Under the pieces are notes generated by a model. It saw only the letters and a program-made list of their open reading frames with translations, did no database searches and had not been told where the DNA came from. Shown here piece by piece: positions 45,623 through 54,698 of a stretch of DNA of 64,000 nt. Positions within the stretch are counted from its first letter, which is position 1. Each line of letters starts with the position of its first letter. Both the position numbers and the translations under genes were made by a program. The DNA lies in the NCBI GenBank assembly GCA_963841635.1, contig CAWJDO010000002.1, positions 496,001 through 560,000 of the forward strand, written 5' to 3'. The stretch is from DASWZN01 sp963841635. GTDB taxonomy: Bacteria > Acidobacteriota > Terriglobia > Bryobacterales > Bryobacteraceae.

Positions 45623-48253
45623 ATGAGTGCCGCCTTGCTGACGCCAAGCTACATGAAGGGGCCGCTCCGCGCTTGCGGATACCGGCCCGGTTTGCTCAGA
45701 ACGGACTTCCCCTTTGGAGACCAGCTGACGGTGCCGCTCATCGGGTTCGCGCAGCCTCCTACAGACTCTCGTTCAGCTTGCATTGCGGTGCTTTCAGAGG
45801 CCACGAGCGCGCGCGACCCGCGGGTTGCCGTCGAGGCCTGCAGAGCTCTCGGGGCACCGCTGGTTTTCGTTTGTCTCCAGAACATTCTGCAATGGTGGAA
45901 ACAGGGCGCCGCGTCGGCCGAATATCTGGAGAGTATCCCAGCGGACAACGTCGAGCGATTCTTTCTGGCACACAGTAATCAGTTCTCGCCTGAAGCCGTT
46001 TATAGGGCGAAGACCTGGGGGCGTTATCGACGAGCAGACCAGCTCAGTTTCGTGGATCTGGGACTCTTGCCAGTTCTCGAAGAGCAAGTTGGCAGGTCCC
46101 TTGAAACACTGGTCGTACGAAACGTAGCTGACCTAAAAGACCGCCTGGGATGGAAGGCAGTAACTGACGAGGAAGGGCACTGGCTACTCAAAGCCATCTT
46201 TTGGCTACTCTCGGGCAAGATCCTGCGCGACAAGGGGGTTGAGAGATTCGAACGCCTCGACCTTCAGGATGTTGAGGAAGTCTTTCGCCGGGTTGCGAAA
46301 CACTATGGTGCCGAACCGCTTCCGGTGGAGACAAACAACCGAGTTGATGCTCTGCGCGGCGCCGCCCGAGATATCGAGCGGTTCAGCAGCCTTGCGATGA
46401 CCACGACCGAGTCTCTTGCGTATCTTTACGAAAACGCACTCATTTCGAAGGAGACACGTTCGTCCCTCGGGACACATACTACTCCATCGTTTCTCGTCGA
46501 CTATATCGTGGGAAACCTCACGGAGTGGGTGCAGGAAATACCGACCGATGAAAGAACCGTCTTCGAGCCTGCCTGCGGCCAGGCGGCATTTCTCGTATCT
46601 GCCATGCGGCTGCTAACGGAGATGCTTCCTGTTGAGAAGTCGATCCCAAGCCTGCGTGGGCCGTACCTACGGAGGCGACTCCATGGAACGGACATCGATC
46701 CTTTCGCGCTTGAGTTGGCCCGCCTATCGCTGACATTGACTGACATTCCAAACCCCGATGGATGGGATCTGACTATTCGGGACATATTTGCCGGCAGCCA
46801 CCTCGCTGAGCAGGCTAAGAGAAACACGATTCTACTCGCCAATCCGCCCTTCGAGAATTTCAAGGCGGATGAGCAGGGTGACGTCGACGCTCGCTTCCTC
46901 AACAAATCTGCGGAAATGTTATGGAGGACTCTGCCCCAGCTGCCGCCCGGCGGAGTATTTGGCGTTGTCGTCCCGCAGACTATTCTACATAGCCCCAATG
47001 CTCGCGACCTTCGCGAGCTTCTTGTCCAGGACTACGAACTCAAGGACATCTGCCTCTTTCCGGATAGGGTGTTCTCGTTTTCGGACGCAGAATCGGCAAT
47101 CCTGGTCGGTCGGCGTAAGAGGGCCGCGGCCCTTCACACGGTTCGTTATCATCGCATCCGCGAGCGTGATCTGAACTCGTTCCGGTCCGACCCATCGGCA
47201 GTGCCCGCTAGAGACATTGCCCAGTCCCGATTCCTTCACGATAAAGCCATTTCTTTTCGCACTCCCGATTTGGAAGAGGTATGGGACATCTGCGCCGAGA
47301 ATCCGACACTCGCCGATATAGCGGCTGTCGGACAAGGACTAATATTTCACGGAGCACGCCTTCCGTCAGGTAGCACAACATATTCCCAGCATGAGTTTCC
47401 AGGGGGGCAACTGGGCTTTGTGCATTTCGACCGCGGCGTGCAGCTGCATCAACTACCGCAGCTCTACTGGATGAATCTCGACCCGAGGGTGATTCGCCGA
47501 CCGCTGAGCGGGACGGCGGTCGGCACCCCACAGGTACTGATTAACTATGCTCCTGCAAGTCGAGGCCCTTGGCGGCTGAAGGCGCTGATCGACAAACTTG
47601 GGCATCCGGTCACAAGCAGATTTATTCCAGTACGCCCAACAACCCCCGGGTATTCCCTGGAGCTACTTTGGGCCCTGCTCAACTCGCCTGTCGCGAACGC
47701 ATATGCGTTTTCTCATCTCGGGAAACGCGACAATATCGTCGGGGATGTTCGTCGGATACCGATGCCGAAAGCTGGTCCATTTGACCGGGTCGAAGGTGCC
47801 GCGCTTGCGTATCTCGCAGCGGCGAGCTCGCCCGGAGCCGACCCGACGAATCTCCTGAGGCTGTTACTGCAGGTTGACTGTGAGGTCCTAGCGCTATACT
47901 CACTCCCACTTGAGTGTGAGCAGTCATTACTGGGACTGTTCAAGGATAGGGAGCGTGTCGGCGTGGCATTTGCACAAGCCGGATACTTACCAAAGGAGCT
48001 CGAAGGTAGGCTGCGGTTTTGCGACTTCGCTTATTTTGCAGACGATTGGTCTGTCACCAACCGAGAGCGAGGCGCGCTCATCGATAAGAGCATTTCAGGG
48101 TCTCTCACCGCAGCGGAACAGAAACGCCTCGACACCCTGCAGGTCTATGCCGACTATCACATAGAACAGGTAGCGCCACGTCGTGTGCGTGACGTAGAGG
48201 AGTTCGAGGGCCGGCTGTTTTCACGCCTGCCAGAAACGGACAGCAAGGTCTGA
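45623..48253 (+). CDS. N6-adenine DNA methyltransferase of a candidate restriction/defence module
   Basis: An 876-residue protein. Residues 1-250 are unfamiliar (APLVFVCLQNILQWWKQG...). The methylase core starts near 283 with GTHTTPSFLVDYIV, as in type I and IIG enzymes; motif I is FEPACGQAAFL at 314-324, and motif IV NPPF at 407-410 identifies an N6-adenine methylase. Residues about 560-780 would be the target-recognition region (GFVHFDRGVQLHQLPQLYWM...). No PD-(D/E)xK nuclease motif is evident in the N-terminal part. The ATG of the HNH gene overlaps its stop (TGATG at 48251-48255), so nuclease and methylase are coupled. Base composition and codon use are less GC-biased than in neighbours, suggesting transfer. 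Bracketed by a 12-bp direct repeat. Confidence 0.82.
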   Translation: MSAALLTPSYMKGPLRACGYRPGLLRTDFPFGDQLTVPLIGFAQPPTDSRSACIAVLSEATSARDPRVAVEACRALGAPLVFVCLQNILQWWKQGAASAEYLESIPADNVERFFLAHSNQFSPEAVYRAKTWGRYRRADQLSFVDLGLLPVLEEQVGRSLETLVVRNVADLKDRLGWKAVTDEEGHWLLKAIFWLLSGKILRDKGVERFERLDLQDVEEVFRRVAKHYGAEPLPVETNNRVDALRGAARDIERFSSLAMTTTESLAYLYENALISKETRSSLGTHTTPSFLVDYIVGNLTEWVQEIPTDERTVFEPACGQAAFLVSAMRLLTEMLPVEKSIPSLRGPYLRRRLHGTDIDPFALELARLSLTLTDIPNPDGWDLTIRDIFAGSHLAEQAKRNTILLANPPFENFKADEQGDVDARFLNKSAEMLWRTLPQLPPGGVFGVVVPQTILHSPNARDLRELLVQDYELKDICLFPDRVFSFSDAESAILVGRRKRAAALHTVRYHRIRERDLNSFRSDPSAVPARDIAQSRFLHDKAISFRTPDLEEVWDICAENPTLADIAAVGQGLIFHGARLPSGSTTYSQHEFPGGQLGFVHFDRGVQLHQLPQLYWMNLDPRVIRRPLSGTAVGTPQVLINYAPASRGPWRLKALIDKLGHPVTSRFIPVRPTTPGYSLELLWALLNSPVANAYAFSHLGKRDNIVGDVRRIPMPKAGPFDRVEGAALAYLAAASSPGADPTNLLRLLLQVDCEVLALYSLPLECEQSLLGLFKDRERVGVAFAQAGYLPKELEGRLRFCDFAYFADDWSVTNRERGALIDKSISGSLTAAEQKRLDTLQVYADYHIEQVAPRRVRDVEEFEGRLFSRLPETDSKV

Positions 48254-48852
48254 TGATAGGATTCGAGTACCCCACCGCACCCCACATGAGGCGACACGGC
48301 CCCGCGGGTTACGGCGATTACAGCAGTTACCGGGATTGGCTCCGGGATGAGTTCACATTCAGGTGCGTATACTGCCTTCATCGCGAGCAGTGGAGTCGGG
48401 GCGACGCCACCTTCCACATCGACCATTTCGTGCCGGCAACGTCGGATCCGGCAGGAAGACTCGAATACTCAAATCTGCTCTATGCCTGTGCGAGATGCAA
48501 TGAAGCGAAGAGCGCCATTCTCGGTCTGCCGGACCCGTGCCAAGTGGCCTTTCGCGACTGCCTCCGGCTCATGGATGATGGCCGTATCGTGGCACTAAAC
48601 AAGCAAGGGAAGAAGCTGAATCTAGTGCTGCGATTGGACAGTGACAAGAACGTCCGCGACCGCTCACGTTGGATGCGAGCTCTAGCGGTGCTGAAAACTA
48701 GCAGCCCCGGGCTTTATCAGGAGTTCATGGGATTCCCTGTCGACCTTCCGGACCTTCGGAAGAAGCGGGTTCCAGAGAATACACAGCCCGACGGTGCCGC
48801 CAACTGCTACTTCGTTCTTCGAGAACGGGGCGAGTTGCCGGCAACGTACTAG
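48253..48852 (+). CDS. HNH endonuclease coupled to the methylase
   Basis: A 199-residue protein with a zinc-supported HNH fold: C38 and C41 (CVYC), H55-I-D57-H58 in the catalytic strand, N74, then C79 and C82-N83 (CARCN). These are the residues of active HNH nucleases. The C-terminal ~100 residues are unfamiliar. It overlaps the methylase gene by one base. Either it is the restriction partner of the methylase or the two form another nucleic-acid defence pair. No third gene is present on either side. Confidence 0.82.
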   Translation: MIGFEYPTAPHMRRHGPAGYGDYSSYRDWLRDEFTFRCVYCLHREQWSRGDATFHIDHFVPATSDPAGRLEYSNLLYACARCNEAKSAILGLPDPCQVAFRDCLRLMDDGRIVALNKQGKKLNLVLRLDSDKNVRDRSRWMRALAVLKTSSPGLYQEFMGFPVDLPDLRKKRVPENTQPDGAANCYFVLRERGELPATY

Positions 48853-48921
48853 TCAAACGGGCTCATTTCGGTGTGGCAACGAAGCAGAATGCTGTCTCAG
48901 GTAACCGTGTAGTCCCCTATG

Positions 48922-48933
48922 CTGAGACTAGCC
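48922..48933. repeat. Right copy of the 12-bp direct repeat
   Basis: CTGAGACTAGCC, identical to 45583-45594. Confidence 0.6.
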
Positions 48934-48959
48934 AGAGGAGTGTTGGGTTAAACCCTCCT

Positions 48960-49210
48960 GCTCTACCGCGGCGTTTGCCGTTCCTGGCGGCTCCGGCCGT
49001 GGTTCTCCGTGTCTCTCAGCTTTCCGGTGAACTTCAGCCGAGGTAACGTCCGCTCCGTAGCCGCCGATGCCCTGGTGCAGGCTACCCGGCCCGAACGTCA
49101 CCTCATCTCCAACGCAGCGCCGACGGCCGACCGCCGGTGCCGCGGTCGTGTATTCCGCCGCTAGCTGGCCCGCTGCATCGTAGACAGTTTTAGGCAGGGG
49201 CGCCACCCCA
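48960..49210 (-). pseudogene. Rhs-repeat protein fragment
   Basis: On the minus strand, one frame reads KTVYDAAGQLAAEYTT, the hallmark YDAxGQLAAEY of Rhs-core proteins, and a second frame further on reads LKFTGKLRDTE, matching the conserved KFTGKERDxE motif of the same core. The order is right but the frames differ, so this is a frameshifted, truncated relic of a large Rhs or wall-associated repeat gene. No start or stop context of an intact gene is seen. Confidence 0.65.
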
Positions 49211-49651
49211 GAGCCCGGCTCCCCTCCCCGCACCCCGAATCGCCATTCACACCATCCGCATTTCTCCCATTCGCCTTTATTTCAATCGCTTGCGCCCCAC
49301 AACCCCTCCCCACGCCGCCGTCCCCGCACTACCCTCGTGCTAGGAGCCGCTATGCATTTCCGTCAACCCGCCATCGTCGAGGATCGTCGCCGCCGCCCTA
49401 GCGCCTCCGTTCACCTCGCCGGCCCCCGCACAAAAAGAAGAAAAACAAAAAAGTGCACATTCAACCTAGTCCCAAAAATGAACACCGCGCACCGCGCCTT
49501 TTCAATGACCTCCGTCGGCCTCGGTGCTCCCCTTTTCCGGCCTTCCCCCGCCCCTCACGCGCCGCCAGTCGCCCGTCGATCCGATCCGCCTCTCCCCGCT
49601 TCCCACCGCCACGAATCCCGGTCGCGAAGCGCCCGAACTCCCCAGGCCGAT

Positions 49652-49703
49652 CAACGAGCAACGAGCAACGAGCAACGAGCAACGGGCAACCGGCAACGAG
49701 CAA
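49652..49703. repeat. Heptamer tandem array (CAACGAG-type)
   Basis: Seven or so 7-bp units: CAACGAG repeated with single-base variants. It lies upstream of aceE and would be translated if an earlier start were used. Confidence 0.85.
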
Positions 49704-49772
49704 ATCAACGCGCAACAACCAGCAGTCAACGGGCCCCTTCCTCTTCGCGCTATCCTGGAATCAAGCGCTCCC

Positions 49773-52463
49773 ATGTTATTGGCTGACGATATGCTCCAGA
49801 TCAAGGCTCCGTCCGTCGACGACCTGAACCCTCAGGAGACCGCGGAGTGGGTGGAGGCCTTCGCCCAGATCCTCGACGAGGCCGGGCCCGACCGCGCCGC
49901 CTTCCTGTTGAGCCAACTGGCCGACCGCGCGCGCGCCGCCGGGGCCGCGCCGCAATACGCCGTCAACACGCCCTACGTCAACACCATTCCGGTCGAGGAG
50001 CAGGTGCCGTTCCCCGGCGACCGCGCCCTCGAGCGCCGGCTCAAGAGCCTGATCCGCTGGAACGCGCTAGCCATGGTGGTGCGCGCCAACAAGTACGACC
50101 CCGGTATCGGCGGACACATCTCGAGCTACGCCTCGCTGGCGACGCTGGTGGAGGTCGGCTTCAACCACTTCTTCCGCGGCTCTTACGGCGACGAGCCGGG
50201 CGACCTGCTCTATCTGCAAGGCCACTCGGCCCCCGGCTACTACTCGCGCGCGTATCTCGAAGGCCGGCTCAACGAAGAGCACCTGCGCAATTTCCGCCAC
50301 GAGCTGCGGGACCATCCCGGGCTCTCGTCCTATCCCCACCCCTGGCTGATGCCGGAGTTCTGGCAATTCCCCACGGTCTCCATGGGACTGGGCCCCATCA
50401 ACGCCATCTACCAGGCGCGCTTCATGCGCTACCTCGAGAACCGCGGCCTGCTCAAGCCCACCCCGCGAAAAGTCTGGGCCTTCCTCGGCGACGGCGAAAC
50501 GGACGAGCCGGAATCCACCGGCGCCATCCGCATCGCGGCCAACGAGAAGCTCGACAACCTGATCTTCGTGATCAACTGCAACCTGCAGCGCCTGGATGGG
50601 CCCGTGCGCGGCAACGGCAAGATGATCCAGGAGCTGGAGGCCATCTTCGCGGGCGCGAAGTGGAACGTCATCAAAGTAATCTGGGGATCGGATTGGGACG
50701 AACTGCTGGCCCGCGACCAGACAGGCTTGCTGGTCAAGCGCATGAACGAATGTCTGGACGGCGACTACCAGACCATCGCCGTGCGCGGCGGCGCCTACGT
50801 CCGCAAGGAGTTTTTCGGCAAGTACCCCGAGCTACTCGACTTGGTGGCGCACTACACGGACGACCAGCTCGCCCGGCTGCGCCGCGGCGGACACGATCCC
50901 GAGAAGGTCTACAACGCCTACAAGCGCGCGGTGGAATACGAGGGCGGCCCCACGGTCATCCTGGCCAAGACCATCAAAGGCTACGGCCTCGGCGAGGCCG
51001 GCGAAGGCCGCAACATCACGCACCAGCAGAAGAAGCTGAACGAGCAGGAGATGGAGTACTTCTGCCACCGCTTCGAGATCCCCATCACGCACGAGAACAT
51101 CCACGACGTCGCCTTCTACCGCCCGCCCGACGACGCGCCGGAGATGCGCTACATGCACGAGCGGCGCGCGGAACTCGGCGGATACCTGCCCGAGCGTAAG
51201 GTGAAGCGCATCGAGATGGAAGCTCCGCCGCTCGACTACTTCTCCGAAACGCTCACCGGTTCGGCGGGCCGCGAAGTCTCCACCACCATGGCTTTCGTAC
51301 GGGCCATGACCCTGCTGCTGCGCCACCCCAAAATCGGCCACTACGTGGTGCCCATCATTCCCGACGAGGCGCGCACGTTCGGCATGGAATCGCTCTTCCG
51401 GCAAATCGGCATCTATGCCAGCCAGGGTCAGCTCTACCATCCGGTGGATCAGGAGATGTTCCTGTACTACCGCGAGGTCAAGGACGGCCAGATCCTCGAG
51501 GAAGGGATCACCGAAGCCGGTGCGATGGCGTCGTTCACCGCGGCGGGCACCTCCTACGGCAATTTCGGCCTGCCCATGATCCCGCTGTATACCTACTACT
51601 CCATGTTCGGGTTGCAGCGTATGGGCGACCTGCTGTGGGCCTTCGGCGATTCCCGCGGCAAGGGATTCATCGTGGGCGCGACGGCCGGCCGCACTACTCT
51701 CAACGGCGAAGGCCTTCAGCACCAGGACGGCCACAGCCATCTGCTGATGAGCGTGCTGCCTACCTGCGTGGCCTACGATCCGGCCTACGCCTACGAGATC
51801 GCCGTCATCCTGCAGGACGGCTTGCGGCGCATGTATCAGGAGAACGAAGACGTCTTCTACTACATGACCGTCTACAACGAGAACTATGCCCAGCCGCCGA
51901 TGCCCGAGGGTGCGGCCGAAGGCATCCTCAAGGGCATCTACCGCTTCAAGACGGCGGAGGGCGGCCCGGCGGCGGTTCAGCTATTCGGCAGCGGCCCGAT
52001 GTTGAACGAGGCCGTCAAGGCCCAGCAGATGCTGGCGGAGAAGTACGCAATCGCAGCCGACGTGTGGAGCGTGACCAGCTATAGCGAGCTGCGGCGCGAG
52101 GCGCTGGCCGTCGATCGCTGGAACCGGCTGCATCCGGCCGAGCCTGTACGGCGCCCCTACATCCGGCAAGTGCTTGAGGGCACCCAGGGGCCCATTATCG
52201 CGTCTTCAGATTACATGAAGGCGGTTCCGGATCAGATCGCACCCTGGCTCGACGACCGGCTGGTGGCGCTCGGGACCGATGGCTTCGGCCGCAGCGAGAA
52301 TCGCGAGCACCTGCGCGATTTCTTCGAGGTGAGCACGAAGCACATCGTAGCCGCGACGCTTTCGCGGCTGGCCCGCGACGGCAAATTCGACGCCGCCCGC
52401 GCTACCCAAGCCCTGAGCGAACTGGGCGTCAATCCGGAACTCCCGGACCCGGCTAAACGGTAG
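49773..52463 (+). CDS. aceE: Pyruvate dehydrogenase E1 component, homodimeric type
   Basis: An 896-residue thiamine-diphosphate enzyme decarboxylating pyruvate and passing acetyl to E2 lipoate. The ThDP motif GDGETDEPES starts at residue 239 and continues through VINCNLQ. The N-terminal segment NPQETAEWVEAF and the central GHISSYASLATLVEVGFNHFFRG are typical of AceE. The start at 49773 gives a length close to E. coli AceE (887); an earlier in-frame start would add 83 residues translated from repeat DNA and is rejected. No E2 or E3 gene is adjacent in the window. Confidence 0.94.
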   Translation: MLLADDMLQIKAPSVDDLNPQETAEWVEAFAQILDEAGPDRAAFLLSQLADRARAAGAAPQYAVNTPYVNTIPVEEQVPFPGDRALERRLKSLIRWNALAMVVRANKYDPGIGGHISSYASLATLVEVGFNHFFRGSYGDEPGDLLYLQGHSAPGYYSRAYLEGRLNEEHLRNFRHELRDHPGLSSYPHPWLMPEFWQFPTVSMGLGPINAIYQARFMRYLENRGLLKPTPRKVWAFLGDGETDEPESTGAIRIAANEKLDNLIFVINCNLQRLDGPVRGNGKMIQELEAIFAGAKWNVIKVIWGSDWDELLARDQTGLLVKRMNECLDGDYQTIAVRGGAYVRKEFFGKYPELLDLVAHYTDDQLARLRRGGHDPEKVYNAYKRAVEYEGGPTVILAKTIKGYGLGEAGEGRNITHQQKKLNEQEMEYFCHRFEIPITHENIHDVAFYRPPDDAPEMRYMHERRAELGGYLPERKVKRIEMEAPPLDYFSETLTGSAGREVSTTMAFVRAMTLLLRHPKIGHYVVPIIPDEARTFGMESLFRQIGIYASQGQLYHPVDQEMFLYYREVKDGQILEEGITEAGAMASFTAAGTSYGNFGLPMIPLYTYYSMFGLQRMGDLLWAFGDSRGKGFIVGATAGRTTLNGEGLQHQDGHSHLLMSVLPTCVAYDPAYAYEIAVILQDGLRRMYQENEDVFYYMTVYNENYAQPPMPEGAAEGILKGIYRFKTAEGGPAAVQLFGSGPMLNEAVKAQQMLAEKYAIAADVWSVTSYSELRREALAVDRWNRLHPAEPVRRPYIRQVLEGTQGPIIASSDYMKAVPDQIAPWLDDRLVALGTDGFGRSENREHLRDFFEVSTKHIVAATLSRLARDGKFDAARATQALSELGVNPELPDPAKR

Positions 52464-52469
52464 CCCCCG

Positions 52470-54698
52470 CTACCTCACCACCACCTTCGCCAGGCCGGCG
52501 TTGTTCGCCGAATCGAGCGCGCGCACCACTACCAGGTGCTCGCCCTGCGCGATGCCGTCGAGCTTGAGGAGGAAGTGCTCAGTTTGGGAGTCGATGATGC
52601 CTTCGAGCGGCTCCATGGCAACCCATGGGCCGGCGTCGAGCGAATACTCGGCGCGGCGCAGGGGTGACGCCCCGTCCGCGGCGTCAATGCGGATTTCTAC
52701 GTGACCGCTGGAGCGGATCGGTGCGGCCACGGTGACTATGGGAGGGGTGTGATCGATCAGGGTCGGCGCGCTTATCAGCTCGGCGGTGCGCGCGGTCGAG
52801 GGCGGGTTGGCTGGCGAGTCCGACGCCACCACTCGGAAATAATAGCGCCCATCGGCGAGAGAATCGGAATCGATCGAATAGCTGTTCTCGTAGAGGTTGG
52901 ACTTCAGCAGCTTCCACTCCCGCTCGTCTTCGCCGCGGAAGTAGAGCGAGTAGACAAGGCGGTCGCTATCTGGATCGTCAGCCTGCCAGGTGATCTGCAA
53001 TTGCTCGGCGGCGGGACGCGTGACGGGCTGCGTGGGCGTGCCGGCGGACGGTGGCGGCGCCGCGTCGGGCGTGTCGGTGACGGTGACGGTGTAGGCAGCG
53101 GCCGCTTGCGACTGGGCGGCGGCCTTTGCCGCGGCGGCTGCGCTTGTGAGCTGCGAGATCACGGTGATCGAACGCACCATCGGCGGCGTGTTCTGCGGAA
53201 GATAGGCTACGGTGACGCCCTCGAGCGACGCAGGGCCGGTGAACTCGGCCTTCCACTGAACGTAGCGGGCATTCGGACTCCGGATCGCGGAGCCATCGGC
53301 GTTGGTCAGTGGCTCGGACCAATCGCTCCAGGTCTTGTCCGGACGCAGCGAATTGCCGGTGCGTGTGCGCAGCACCAGGCGTGTGCCGTCCGGCGTGTCG
53401 CCGCGCCAGCTCAGCCGTCCCCAACGCGCCACCGTGTTGGAGTCGTGTACCGGCGATTCGAAGGTGCCGCTCGCTCCGAGGCCCGGCCCCAGCCGGTACA
53501 GTTTGCCCAGGTCGCCGGTAGCCGCCAGAATGCCGCCGGCGGCACCCACCAGCCGGACAACCTCGCCCTCGTTGGTCTGCGCGATCAGGATGGCGCGGTG
53601 GTCCTTGCCCATACGGTAGATGCGCCCCTGGCCGTCGGTGGCGAAGACGAGCTCGTCGCCGCGCACCAGCAGATCGTAGACATTCTCCTCCTTCGAGCTC
53701 CACAGGGTCTCCACCGTGTTATCCGGATTGATGCGGTAGATCGCGGCCTTCTCGACTCCGGTTGCTTCGACCGGCGCCGCGGCGCCGGCGACCACCGGCT
53801 GTGCCGCCTGCGGCTTGGCCGATTCGGGCTTGGGCTTGATGTCGATGCCGCCCTGCGTTTCGGACGCTTCTACCGTCACCGTAGCCGTGGTCGTGCTGAC
53901 GCTCACGGAACCCGGAACACCTGGTTGGGATTGCACCCCGCCGATCGCGTGCCGTCCCATCGATCCACCCAGGGCGGCGGCGTACACCGTTCCATCCGCG
54001 GCCGGGACCAGGGTGCGCACTTCGGGCAGGTTCGCGTCGTAAAGAACGAACGCCTTGTCCTTCGCCGTGATGCGGTAAATGATGCCGTTCGGTTCGGAGC
54101 CGGCCAGCAGCCGGCCCTGCGCATCGACGGCCAGCGAGGTCACGTGCGACTGCCCGGTTTCGTAGTAGACCTCGCCCTTGCCCGCCTCCGTGATGCGATA
54201 AACCCGGCCCTGGTCGCCCGTGCCGGCGTAGAGCGCGCCATCCGGAGCGAAGGCCAGCGACCAGATGTACTTCGCGCCGGGAGCGAAGTACTCGCTCGCC
54301 TTGCCGTTCTCGATGCGGTAGATGCGGCCGCCGGGCGATGTCGCCGCGTAGAGCGCGCCCTTCGCGTCCACCGCCAGGGCGAAGACCTCCGGCTGCTCGG
54401 CCGTCCAGACCAGCGACGCCTGGCCGGATTTCTCGATGCGGAAGACGCGCCCGCGGTGGCCGGTCCCGATGTAGACCGTGCCGTCGGGCGCCGAGGCGAC
54501 GCTCCAGATGATGGGCTGGCCGGAATCGAACACGGTCTCGAGCTTCGGCGCGAGCGTCAGCTTTCCGTCGCGGGTGAGCGAGAGCCCGGTGAGGTGGCCG
54601 GCGATGAAGTCGCGATAGTCGTTCATCTCCCACGCAGTCGGGCTCGAGGCCAGCGCCGGGAGGGCGGCAAGTAATGCAATCAGGACGGGTCGGTTCAT
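52470..54698 (-). CDS. Exported beta-propeller protein coupled to the S55 peptidase
   Basis: A 742-residue protein with a Sec signal (MNRPVLIALLAALPALAS), then about six propeller-like blades with the pattern YxGTGDxGRVYRI (residues about 50-400), an Ala/Pro-rich insert, and two Ig/fibronectin-like segments toward the C terminus (LQITWQADDPDSDRLVYSLYFRG; HTPPIVTVAAP). It is the downstream partner of the peptidase gene, overlapping it by ATGA at 54695-54698. Function unknown; a scaffold or substrate for the peptidase is a reasonable guess. Confidence 0.75.
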   Translation of the reverse strand: MNRPVLIALLAALPALASSPTAWEMNDYRDFIAGHLTGLSLTRDGKLTLAPKLETVFDSGQPIIWSVASAPDGTVYIGTGHRGRVFRIEKSGQASLVWTAEQPEVFALAVDAKGALYAATSPGGRIYRIENGKASEYFAPGAKYIWSLAFAPDGALYAGTGDQGRVYRITEAGKGEVYYETGQSHVTSLAVDAQGRLLAGSEPNGIIYRITAKDKAFVLYDANLPEVRTLVPAADGTVYAAALGGSMGRHAIGGVQSQPGVPGSVSVSTTTATVTVEASETQGGIDIKPKPESAKPQAAQPVVAGAAAPVEATGVEKAAIYRINPDNTVETLWSSKEENVYDLLVRGDELVFATDGQGRIYRMGKDHRAILIAQTNEGEVVRLVGAAGGILAATGDLGKLYRLGPGLGASGTFESPVHDSNTVARWGRLSWRGDTPDGTRLVLRTRTGNSLRPDKTWSDWSEPLTNADGSAIRSPNARYVQWKAEFTGPASLEGVTVAYLPQNTPPMVRSITVISQLTSAAAAAKAAAQSQAAAAYTVTVTDTPDAAPPPSAGTPTQPVTRPAAEQLQITWQADDPDSDRLVYSLYFRGEDEREWKLLKSNLYENSYSIDSDSLADGRYYFRVVASDSPANPPSTARTAELISAPTLIDHTPPIVTVAAPIRSSGHVEIRIDAADGASPLRRAEYSLDAGPWVAMEPLEGIIDSQTEHFLLKLDGIAQGEHLVVVRALDSANNAGLAKVVVR

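Larger units (their letters stand above)
48853..49772. other. Non-coding stretch with Rhs remnant and repeats
   Basis: No intact gene. It carries the right 12-bp repeat, the Rhs fragment, a C-rich stretch with an A-rich island (about 49430-49455), and a heptamer array before aceE. Confidence 0.6.

Noticed and set aside
45334..45978. Plus-strand open frame upstream of and overlapping the methylase
   Set aside because: Its second half is an alternate frame of the methylase N terminus and the first half shows no protein-like pattern.
49524..49772. N-terminal extension of aceE
   Set aside because: It would translate a C-rich stretch and the heptamer array; AceE length is already normal from 49773.
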